From assembly GCA_038496675.1 (NCBI GenBank), contig CM076656.1, positions 24,104,615-24,168,614 on the forward strand: a stretch of DNA of 64,000 bases, given 5' to 3'. Below are positions 36,130 to 47,321 of this stretch, in pieces. Each line of letters opens with the position of its first letter. The first letter of the stretch is position 1. Source of the stretch: Rachycentron canadum. Lineage: Eukaryota; Chordata; Actinopteri; Carangiformes; Rachycentridae. The position numbers and the translations under genes were made by a program. The notes under the pieces were generated by a model that saw only the letters and a program-made list of their open reading frames with translations, was not told the origin of the DNA and ran no database searches.

Positions 36130-37712
36130 AGTACATATCTGCAGGGCAGCTGTGTCCCCGATATGTGGGGACCTGACCCAGCTGTCACTAACCATACTGT
36201 GGGAGGTTCGCTCCGAAAGCACGGAAATAAAATGTACGTTCGTCTCTCAGCAGGAACTGGCGGGAAACTGTCAGGAGTTAATGTAAACAAATGAGTCTCT
36301 TCTGAGCTCGTCTCAACCTTCATTTCTCACGTTATATCGGTGGATTCAATCGAGAGTTCACGCAGGGGAGAGAAGCAACAGAGGTTTGTTGCATTTAGAG
36401 AGGCTGAGAAAAAGCAACCCCCGCCAAAGGTCAAAGAGCTGATCCCCGAATTGGTGACGTGTCCTCTGAGGAAGACCCCGAGCGTCCCGCATGTTCAACG
36501 CATCGCAGTAGCTCAGTTACAGCGACGCGTTGTACATGGCTGGAAAAAGACATTTTCAACCGTGTTCCACGTTTCACAAACAGTAAGCTCGTCACTGTGA
36601 TTACTACACATCCTGTGGTAATTACTGTGCATTGATTGACCTTGTGTTTATGAAGTCAGGCCACAAAATCCGCAAAATTACCTGGAGTAAAGTTACACGT
36701 AAACACAATCAGTCTTGGCGCACGTCACCCCGTGAGAGGATCTATACTCTATACTATCTATACTTCATACATCGTGCTGCAGAACCTTGCATAAATAGTG
36801 CACCCTTTATCTATGCTCCCCCCCCCCCCCGTCATCCACAGTGCACACTGTGCTCTGGGGTTAAATATAATGCGGACGAGCCCTTTAAAGCAAATGCGAT
36901 CTGAAAGGCTGGCAAAGGCGAGGGGACGCAGCTGTCGGCGAAGCATGTCTTTTTTAAGGGCTGCCCCTAATGATTGGAGACAGTTGGCAATTACGTAAGT
37001 ATTCACTTTTAGGCCACTGGGCTGTACACTGTGCCGAGCCCCCCGGACCCTGGCACACATGCAAAATGGGAAGAAGAAGAGGAGGATGAGGAGGAAGGTG
37101 GGGGTGGGTGAACAAGAGCGAGAACAGAGGAGTGGGGGAGCTGGCCAAGAACCAACAGGGGAACAGCGATGCACGTGCCAACACAGAGAGAGCAACATAT
37201 ACAGATGGACAGAAAGAGAGGGGGAAGGAGGAAGGAAGGAAAGAAGTGAGCGAGAACAAAGGGAGAGTAATCACAGATGAAGAGGCCGATAAGAAGGGGG
37301 AAATAAAAAAAAAAAAAAAAAAAAGACGAGGAGAATCAAACTGCACCAGGCAACGTTTTATAAAAGCTTCCTTTTCTCAATATAAAAACTGAACTGGGCT
37401 CAAGGATTCACATTTTTGAACAATTACCAAGAAGAATTCAGGCCTTGTTTTCTCACGATGATAAAATGAGAAGCGGTGGATGACAGCCGGTGTCGCTGCA
37501 AATTTTGTTCTCTTGCTATATTTACAGAAGTGTCAACATATGAGCGGGGTGTTGTGTAACTATCAGCTTGTTTTAACAACTATTTATCCAACGTCAAAAT
37601 ACAAAAGACTAACTGCTCCTTAAAGGAGGTGAGCTACACTTTATCTCATGTGTAATGTGGCGGTAAATGAATTACACACTACACAATACACACTAAATCA
37701 CCTCATCGGGCA
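36130..37712. other. Non-coding DNA with C13 and GA-rich tracts
   Basis: No gene is supported. A C13 run lies at 36818-36830, a GA/GGA-rich stretch at about 37060-37300 and an A19 run at 37306-37324. Lys/Arg/Glu-rich frames here come from the GA tract. Confidence 0.5.
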
Positions 37713-38507
37713 ATGTTTAGTGCATTATTAGCAACATGTCAGCTATTACACTCTTCTGTTGTTTCGTCCAAGCTGGGAATGTGTGTGTGTGTCTGTGTGT
37801 GTGTGCGTGCTTGGCCCCACCACCTGTTTCTCATTCAAACCTGGAAGGTTAACAGCTGCCTGGGAAGAAGATTGATGCACACTCACACTCGCACACACTA
37901 TTCATCCAGTAAGTGGGGATGCTGCGACCGTCCACAGCTCGACCGCGAGGATCAAACTACATTTGCTTCAGTTTGTCTGCAGTGTAGCAGCAGAAAAGTG
38001 AGGAGATCAGAAAACGAGCAGCACGGCAACATTATTACTGAAATCACAGCTGGCCGCAAAGCATCTAATTGCTTTTTCATTTGCTCCATTATTGACTGCA
38101 ACGACGCGCTCACACTCCTGTCAACGGCGGGTTTGTGCGCGGCGTGTGCGTGTTTGCGCCTCCGCCTCCACTGGATATGGAGCACGGTCTTCGACACGGG
38201 AGCCACTGATGGCCTTTGCTTTATTAGCAGCCTTGTCTGTGGTGCTTGGAGTGGCATCCCACGGAGCCCACTCATCTGTTGTCAAATATTTATAAATGTC
38301 ACGGAGCTAAGGTCGCCAAATGATGCCAGCATATTCTGTCAGGGTCCCGGTTATAATGAGCCGACTGGCTTATTGAAACCCTTTAGGCTGAACGTGACTG
38401 TGGAAAAGAATCCAACCCACCTTGACCTTCTTTCTTTTTTTTTTTTTTTTTTTTTTTTTTTGCACGTTCTCTTGTTCTACAAGATTAATTGGGCTGTATT
38501 TCATTAA
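37713..38507 (+). other. Unassigned 264-codon open frame, doubtful
   Basis: This is the longest gap-free frame in the window. It crosses a GT microsatellite (Cys-Val run near residues 23-31) and a T27 tract (Phe run near residues 242-250), neither typical of real coding exons. The middle (about residues 70-235) is Cys-rich and unique but matches no domain I recognise. I see no clear signal peptide, and an antisense frame is also open at 37952-38275. A conserved non-coding stretch or chance is more likely than a gene. Confidence 0.15.
38435..38461. repeat. T27 homopolymer
   Basis: An uninterrupted run of 27 T, length-unstable. Confidence 0.95.
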
Positions 38508-41500
38508 AACTACTTCGGACCGATTCATGGTCAAACAGTCACTGTGATATTTATCTGGAAAATTAACTGGAGTTAAAAGAGAATGTGTCTTTGAATTTTT
38601 AGCATCATGAGAAGGGTTGAGAGAGAAAAAGAGACTCTGATCCATGTATCCTGAAGATTCTTCTTCTTCCATTTTAAGGGACTTAAAAGAGACATTCACT
38701 GTTTCTCTCCGTTTTGTTTTGTTTGTAAGATCAGCGACCTTTTACTTATGTAAATTTATACAACATCAGTTTTACTTTACATCAAGTAAAGTTCACCAAA
38801 ACCCAATCCAGGGTTGGATATTTTATGCACACTGGCAAACATCATTTAACAAGCTGTATGTCATGTTAATTAGATGTCATCATGAGCATTGCACAGTTTT
38901 TTAAAAATGACTTTTCTTTTGCTGTGTCTAAGCAGCTGAACTCCACGTATTCTGTTAGAATCAGCATTTGCAGAACGAGGAGCCAGTGGTGACTGGTATT
39001 CGCTCGCACGCTTTGTTTATCTGTTTAAAACACTGTCCCAGTGAGGAAGCTGCAACAAAGGAGCTGTGTTTATTCCCTCAGACAGTCCGTGTCACATTCT
39101 GTTTGTTTGAGCAGAGAGATTATCTTAATAGATTAAGTCTGAGTCGAGAGAGAAAAGGCTGCAGAGAGAGTGTTACAATTTGATGCAGGTTCTGGACACA
39201 AACTGCATTTTTTTTTTTTTTTGTTGTTGCATTTTTCATGAGCACTTTACAACTGAACTACCCAAGTTAAATCTTCGTTAACGTGCGGGCATGAGTGAGC
39301 ATGAAGTGCACATTTTTATTTCCTCAAATGAGCCTATATCTACATCTGAATATGAACACGACCACACCATACGTTTAAAGAGCCTCACACCAATACGCAA
39401 TCAAAGATCATGTGTAATCATGAATCATAATATTTGTACTCCTAATGGGCCCCTGCAATGAAAGCCTCCATCCATCATAGGCAAACAATGCCAGAGAGCA
39501 GCAATCAAACAGACAGCTGCTTTAAAGCCCGCAGACCTAATTTGCATATTTCACTTCCTGCATCCTCGGTACTCCGTGACACGCCGGCGAGTTTGTCTCG
39601 TGTCTCATCACTCGTAAATTCCAAACGGATTACCCCCCTGTCTCTGACATGTTGGTGAGAAACAGCTTCGATTTTCAAAAAAAAAAAAAAAAAAAAGAAA
39701 TAAATAATAACTTGCAGGGCGGCTTGTCAAGCTGCGATTGCTAATCTATGAGGGAGGATTTGAATAAGTCCTCAGTGGCTCTGCGCGCTCTCCCTCTCTC
39801 CCTCTCTCTCTCTCCTCTCCTCAATCTCTCTCTCATCCCTCACTCGGCAGCCGACTCAGAAGGAGGGCCCCTCTTCGAGAGCCTCATCGTGCTAAGTGAG
39901 ATTAATTTCGACATCGTAAATAACTCTGAGCAGGTCGCCGCAGGGAGAGCGGAGACTACGGCGTGTTAGGGAAACAAATGTATTTGACTGTGGTTTACCA
40001 TTTCAATCCATGCTCTTAATCCTGCCTTTGTCTTAGCAAAGCACTGAAAAGCCAAGATGGGACCTATCACAATGACTTGCTGTATTGTCTTCACTGCGCT
40101 CGACTAAATGGCTTCTTCAGAATAGACTGATAGTGTTCGATGAATGGAGAGCTCATATACAACCTGTCCACCATTTTGACAGTCACCATTATCCTTTCAT
40201 GTGGCGTGATTCAAACCAAGACACCTAGACTGATAGAGACAGGATGTAAAGGTGGATCTGTCACATGATGAGTAAAAATGCCTCTTTGTCTCTGACTTCA
40301 GTTCAGCCTTTCCATTGTGCAGTTATACTCCAACTCCTTGGCGTAATCTATCCTAACATTAAAATGTAAATCCAAATGATTTGCGCTCGCTTCTGGATTT
40401 ATAATCCAACAGCAGTACAGGCAACTAATTGACACAGTAATTAAGTACCAGTAATGTTACTGGTTTTGAATACTGGTTCTTAACTGTTTTAATCTCCGGC
40501 TGCTGTTGTGATTGTGCAGCTATTAACTGATAAAGATCGTCAGAAGGATATCTTCATATTGATTGAGAGAGTAAATTTAAAGCAGTTTGAAGCTGTATTG
40601 AGTATTAGGGTCTATGTCTGTGAATGAGAGCGTCTACTATCATTTGCCGCAGGTCTGAATGCCGATTGTAGCCTTTTCCATTGCCGACAAAAGCCCAACG
40701 TTAGCGGGTCTTTGTGGGCAAAGGCCTGCTGAATCCTGGATCCAGTAGAAAGTGAACGTCACCCGAAGAATAAAGTCCGACATTAACTCCCTTCACCAGT
40801 GACTCGTTCTGATTTAACTTTAATTTCTTGACATTTTGTGCTGGGTGGGTATAAACTGTTGTAATCTGATTCATTCAGACCCGAAGACCCGGTGGCTCTG
40901 GTTCTGCTGTGACCTCAATTCAGATGCATGAGAAATAAGGTTTGTTTGAACAACTGTGTGACCTACTAATGATACTGATTCATTCATAACAGCTTTGATA
41001 TGGTTGATACAAGGTCAAGTGACACTTGGTGATTGGGGTTAATTTGACCTGAAACAGAGTTCTGATTATTGAATATATCACTGAAAATAAACGGTGTGTG
41101 TGACAGCAACAATGCTACACATACGCCCCCAGAAATTTTGATACACAATATATTGTATATTTTCACCCATGAGCCTCTGCTAGACTCTGTTTATATGAGT
41201 GTATCCACTGTGCTGAATCCTTTGTACCCACCCCCATCCCCCACTCCAACCACAAACACACACTTCACCATAAAAAACAGCCCAACAACACGAGCAAACA
41301 TAGTCACATTCATTACAACATCAGATTTCAGAATACATGAATATGTGATTAACCTCGCAGAAAAGCTCAACAAACAAAACGCAAAAAAAAAAAAAAATTT
41401 AAACAACCAACGCAATCTAAACAGGATTGACCTTAACTCAAACAACCCTCCTCGGTTCCCCGCTGCAGCTGAATTCGCGTGCGTTGGTCTCCATTTATTT

Positions 41501-42480
41501 GAGGGTGTCAGGGCCTGTTCCGCCTTGTTTACTGTTAAGAGGATGAAAATGAACAGCCAAATAGTGCTCCATTTATAAGCCTGTTTATACATGCTAATAC
41601 CGGAGGCTGTTTGCACCCACAGCAGTCCTGCTGGATGCGACTCAATCAACACAACGGTGCCCCCCACACACACAAGTCTTCATAACCAACTATTAAAGTG
41701 CATTTAAAGGCACAGGAAAGTGTTGATAGTGACCGTGACTGACAACACGGTTCCCTGTCAGTGTGGTGGAAATCGGCTGCGAGTGACCTTTTATCTGACA
41801 AATTAAAGAGTACACATACTTTACATTTCATTTCCATGGCCGATACACCAAGACGAACGATTCTCTCCCACAGCCGGCTCTCACTACTTCGGTACGTCAC
41901 TCTATATTAAGTCATTTAATCTGCTTTAGAGAAGGCGTATTCCTCACATGTAAAAACAGCAGGGCTGATATGAGAGGAGTCCTTTGTGCTTTGCTAGGTG
42001 AGCTTATTATAACAACTGACTTATCTCCGATTACATCTCCTCTTCAAAATGTACATTAAGGTCGGATAATTTGTGCATTCAGTTTATCGCTGTGAAACTC
42101 TATTACTAAGTAAATATACACAATAAGACTTTAGCCCGAAGTATATTCTTATTTTCTTCTTTGGAGCTTCTGTCAATGGCCTTGAGTCCAGGAAAAAAAT
42201 GGTGATATTGAAAGACTTGGTGTGAAAAAGTCCTCAGAGACGTTCATTCAACATGTGAAACTCAATTAAAATCGAATGCTTGTTTTGACAAGAGGATTTC
42301 GATCCTGGCAATAACAAATAACAGTGAGAAGTGCTGCTGTGCCCTGAAAATATTGCTGCAGAGCCGGACTGGTCGCGTTGGACAGAAGAGTAAGGAAAAG
42401 AAAGCGCTGAGCAGAGATGCTGAAGGGATTTTCTGTAATAACTGTACCGCTGTCAACAGAAGAAATTTCTCTGCTGCACA
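38508..42480. other. Mostly unique non-coding DNA
   Basis: No gene is supported. T and A runs lie at 39209-39223 and 39678-39696, a CT-rich tract at 39788-39833 and an A15 run near 41383. The 39440-40900 part is otherwise poor in simple repeats and could include conserved non-coding sequence (inference). Overlapping frames on both strands at 41069-41673 are unsupported. Confidence 0.5.
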
Positions 42481-45400
42481 TTGGGTGGCAGGATAAACTC
42501 TCCTACTATGTCTCAAACTCTTGGAGATAGTATTACCCAGCAAGTCCTGGAAGTACGGAAACGCAAAATGGTAATAGAGTGGGCTTCTCCGTGTGACAAG
42601 GATATTGTAAGGATATTTAGGGCCCGGTTTGACAAGTCACAGCTATGTGTGACCATGGATATTGCATCAGCTTTCACAGTTGGCGTGTGATCTTCCCACT
42701 GTCAGAAAGTTTGGTGGATATTGATCCAGATGGAGCTATCTTAAGGCATAAGAATATATCTGCATATTTCAGAGCTGAAATGTTGCATAATCACCCCAGA
42801 ATGTGGTCAAACTCAATCTCTTCTTGGCGAGTCAGGCCCCCGTTCTCCCTCTGACATGATTGACACGGACAGCACTGATGTGTCCGGTAGGTGCTTTGGG
42901 TGTCTGTGATGACTGAGTGGGGGAAAAAAACTCCCTGGCGTCCTCCACTGCCGAGACACGGAGAGTATTCAACACCTCTTGACAAGACAAGAGCACGAGT
43001 AAAAGCGATGACAAAGTCAACGTTCCTACACCTGCTTCGAACCCCCTCCAGGAGATCTCCACACTTTGGAGACAAAAAAAAAAAAAGAAATGGCAGAATG
43101 TGTTTGACGAATGTTTGTGCAGTCGATCTGTTTTGCTTGATTCTTTTAACTGGGTAACAATCTGCAAGTTTCTGTTGAGTCTCTTGGGGGTAGATTATTT
43201 CCAGATCCTATTTAAAAAGCCTGCAGTGACCATTACAGTCCCAATGTTGTGGTCGTGATTGCAATGACAGAAATGTTCAGCAATCATGGCTCAGTGACTG
43301 GAGGGGGGGGGGGACAGGAATAAGAAATGGCCATGGGTGATTTCAAGAAATAGTGTGGGATCATGGGAGTTGTTGTCTTCGTCACCATTGCTGCAAGCTT
43401 TTCCTGGTTTGGACCCCCCCCCCCCTCCCAACCAGAACAGCCCCCAACAAAAAGAGCAGGGGCTTATAACCATTAAAGTTGTTTCACTTTTCTGTTAAAT
43501 TATAAAGACCAGTGGATTAAAGCCAGCGGAAACAACAAATAAACCTTTCACTTTAAAAATCAGTGTCCGATGACAAACATCCCTCATCCAGTTAAAATCA
43601 ACCAAGCTGTAAAACGTGCATCTTATAAATGTGTATTAAAACTGGATAAAAGTAGATCCTGAGTTATTCTAACATGAAAGTGTTACATATAATACGTATA
43701 GTTTAACAACAAATTGTACTTCAAATGTTTGGAATAGTTCAGTTTAACAGTACATCTTGGACGACTTGTGTCATTTGCTCAATCAGCCTAATGGTTATAA
43801 AACTAGATTTCAGCAATGAATGAGGACATTTTTACTGCAGCTGATAAGAATAATGGCCAAATGACCCAGTTTGTAAAAAAATACCTTTGAAAAAACTAGG
43901 TAGTTGTGGACCATACGAATATAGATATAAGTGTTGATTCTGAGTGTGATTAGTAGAAATTGCTGCCATTTTATATTAAAAAGCTTTAATAGTGTAAGAA
44001 CCAAATATATTCCCTAATAGTGCAATTAAACTTTGTGTAAAAAAAAAAAAAATACACAGTGACGTTAAAAACCCTTCCATCCTATCAAATCAACCGTTTC
44101 CAGATGTTTGATATGGCAGATCCATCTGAATTTGAGTTTTGGGGATATATACAAGACAATCTGACGAGTCAGCGTTGGACACATTTTTTTTTTGTTTTTT
44201 GTTTTATATGTAACAGAGTCTATTGCAGTCTATTATATTAGAGTAATGTGTGGGAGAGTGTGAATTATACAGCAGTAATGTTATGTTTCTAATTACACAA
44301 AATCTGTATATATAGATTATAAACTGAGACTACACTGAAGATGTTCTCTCTCAACACAACACAGGGTGTGAATCTTCTGGTGGGGCCTGAAGGTGGTGGT
44401 GGTGGTGGGGGGGGTTCAGCTAAGAAGGGTCAATTATTGGGGTTAATCTAAAACTTAAATGGAAATACAATGAACACATCCCTTTAAACACTTAGATAGT
44501 TAAATGGGACTGGGCTGAGGAATCTTTCCAAATCTACTCTTTAATTCTTTAAGCAGGAAAATGAAGAACAGTCAGAGTGACAGGAGGCCCTTTTTTTGGC
44601 TTAAGTTCTGGAAACAGATTAGTGTGATGACTGAAAATAACCAATTTCTCTCCCTACATCAAATATGTCTCAACTTTACTCAGAATATCAACAATATTTT
44701 TTTTATTGTTTTTCACACACTAGTAAAATCTGAGTCATATTTGCTCACAGAAGTTTTTTTTGCTTTATCTGGATTTGAAGCACAAAAAGTTTCTGTCCTG
44801 AGGGGAGGTAGCATTTGATTTAATGTGGCTTAGTATTTCTTACCTCCACCAAACATATAAGGCCAGTTTTGCAGTGCACAGCTTTAAAGAGGACATTGTA
44901 TTCCCCTCACATGGATGAATTCTGTCTCATAATGTTTCACACACTTCTAAGCAGCACAGCGCTAAAGCCGCTCGCCTAAATTGAGAATAAATGTGGATGG
45001 ATGGACGGGGCCAAATCTGCGATACCTCCAAAGCACGTGTGTTGTCATCCTTCTTGTCATCCATCTTGATTTGCGGCCGTCTTTTCATACATACGCAGTC
45101 GCTGCTTTCCACCGCTGATGAGTGCTGCTACTGTCCCTCTAGGAAAGAATGAGAGACAGACAGAGGGGTTGAGGGAGAGGCGGCTCGGCAGCCGCCCACT
45201 GCACCCATACAGATTTATTATTTGTTCAGTCACTCAGGACATTTCACAGCTGTGTTTACCTTGGACCCTGCTGTGAGTATTAGGTGGCAGGGCCTGGGGT
45301 TGCAGATGTGATTAGCCATTCACAGATCCACTACCCCTCTGTCCGCAGACCCACCACCCCACTTCTTAATGTGTCCTCTGACACTACTAATCAAAAAAAA

Positions 45401-46888
45401 ATCCCAACTGCCATTTTCCTTTTTCATCAAGACCATAATCCTCAGCCTGTTTCAAAGTCAAAGCTTTATTTAGGGAGGGGGTGGGGGTGGTTTGCTGTAA
45501 TATCATGACAGTTCCCCAATTAGGTCGTCTCAGGGTGAAGTCATCTCGGCCTCGGCCTACTGTAACTCCCGGGAACGCTTCCAGCACTTTTCTGGATGGA
45601 AAGATCGACAGGATTAGGAGTTTATGTGCTGCCCTGCTGGCACTGGATAGACCTGCTTTGTCTACTCAGTCTGGTCCATATGTTCAAAATACCGTATATA
45701 GGAAATAAGGACCATGCCGTGCCAACCACACAAATGTCTCAGCTTGTGGAAACAGGCCTGAAGGAGGTTTTAAGTTCACTTGATTTTAGGAGGAATGAGG
45801 AAAGAGGAGTGGTGTTTTTTTTTTTGTTTTTTTTTTGTATAGTATAGTATAGTAATATAAAAAAACGTGTTTGTCAACAGTTTTGCATTTTAAACACTTT
45901 CCCACCGTTTTTTGTTTTTTTTTTTAAACTTTTATTGAACCCTCATGAGGATAAATATCTGAAAAATCATTTGCTTCTCACTCTGTGTAACATTCACACC
46001 TACGAGTTGCCCAGTCGCCAGCTGCAGCCGGCCACTGACAAATGCCAGCCATTTGATATTCATCAGTGTTGTCATTATCAGCTGAAAACAAATATCATCC
46101 CATTTATAAAACTGTCGGCCTCCTTACCCCCCCCCTTGTTTCCTATTCCCTCTCATATTCCCACCACACTTTTAGATCTATCAGATCTTGATGTCAGTCA
46201 AACCATCAGCACATAAGATTTAACAAATACAAAAGCAAAAATCAATCTTACAGCCTCTTCTTTCTCTCTTAACTTTCTTGCACCTTCTCTATTCATCACT
46301 CCTCCTAAGATTGTCTCTTAAATGTTCTGTCAACTGCTTCCCATTACTGGACAGATGAATGTAAAAAGAGCAATAGAGTTAAACAAGAAAGCAAAATGCC
46401 TACTTGTTCTAATGCTCTCTGTCAGTCTCACATTATAAAACCCACTCCATAATGATCCAATTTTGCACACTCACTCACTGAAATAATCCGCGCTGAAAGC
46501 AAATAGCCTGAAACTGGTGATTGCCTTTGCCAGACATTTTCTCATTAAACTCCTCGTGTATCAGGCAATTACCAATTCACGTCCATAGTATCTGAGGGTT
46601 AGGGATAAAGAGAGAGCAAGAGACGAAGAAGAGACGGAGAGAGAGATGAGGCCAGGTGCGAATGAGCTCCACCATAAATTCACGCTCTCGCCTAACATAA
46701 GTCGGCCCCGTTTGTGCTTATGCACTTTAGTCGGCGCGGTATCCGACACGTAGTAATCCCATATGTATATTATCTCCTGGCTAGCCCCATCCCGTGAGGC
46801 TCAACACCAGATTTGCAGCGAGCATAAAACCATTCCTGACATACCACGGCCACACAAAGTGCTACGAAATGTAACAGAAAGTGTGCTG
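42481..46888. other. Non-coding DNA, no gene seen
   Basis: It holds homopolymers (A near 43073-43086 and 44039-44053, G11 at 43303-43313, C12 at 43414-43425), GGT repeats near 44393-44415, a T-rich tract at 45817-45837 and (TATAG)3 after it. Short frames at 42481-43167 and 45284-45847 match nothing I know. The 46440-46880 part is unique. Confidence 0.5.
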
Positions 46889-46920
46889 CCCCCCCCCACC
46901 CCCCACCCCCACCCCACCCC
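46889..46920. repeat. C/A-rich tract at left edge of gap 3
   Basis: The tract ends in CCACCCCCACCCCACCCC (46903-46920). The identical 18 bases begin the sequence on the right side of the gap (47304-47321). Confidence 0.9.
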
Positions 46921-46935
46921 TGTCTCTTATACACA
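46920..46935. other. Apparent Tn5 mosaic-end (sequencing adapter) residue
   Basis: The last 16 bases before the gap read CTGTCTCTTATACACA. This is identical to the first 16 of the 19-base Tn5 mosaic end used in transposase-based sequencing libraries. Its place directly against N points to untrimmed adapter rather than fish DNA. Confidence 0.88.
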
Positions 46936-47303
46936 NNNNNNNNNNNNNNNNNNNNNNNNNNNNNNNNNNNNNNNNNNNNNNNNNNNNNNNNNNNNNNNNN
47001 NNNNNNNNNNNNNNNNNNNNNNNNNNNNNNNNNNNNNNNNNNNNNNNNNNNNNNNNNNNNNNNNNNNNNNNNNNNNNNNNNNNNNNNNNNNNNNNNNNNN
47101 NNNNNNNNNNNNNNNNNNNNNNNNNNNNNNNNNNNNNNNNNNNNNNNNNNNNNNNNNNNNNNNNNNNNNNNNNNNNNNNNNNNNNNNNNNNNNNNNNNNN
47201 NNNNNNNNNNNNNNNNNNNNNNNNNNNNNNNNNNNNNNNNNNNNNNNNNNNNNNNNNNNNNNNNNNNNNNNNNNNNNNNNNNNNNNNNNNNNNNNNNNNN
47301 NNN
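46936..47303. other. Assembly gap 3 (368 N), possibly spurious
   Basis: 368 unknown bases. The same 18-mer on both sides plus adapter residue suggest the flanking contigs overlap and the true gap is absent or much smaller. Confidence 0.95.
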
Positions 47304-47321
47304 CCACCCCCACCCCACCCC

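Noticed and set aside
8883..36970. Shared TTAAGGGCTGCCCC at about 8883 and 36955 as a duplicated element
   Set aside because: A 14-base match is expected several times by chance when all pairs in 64 kb are compared, and the flanks do not align.
41069..41673. 169- and 160-codon frames on opposite strands
   Set aside because: They mirror each other over the same DNA and contain A/T-run translations; no family match.
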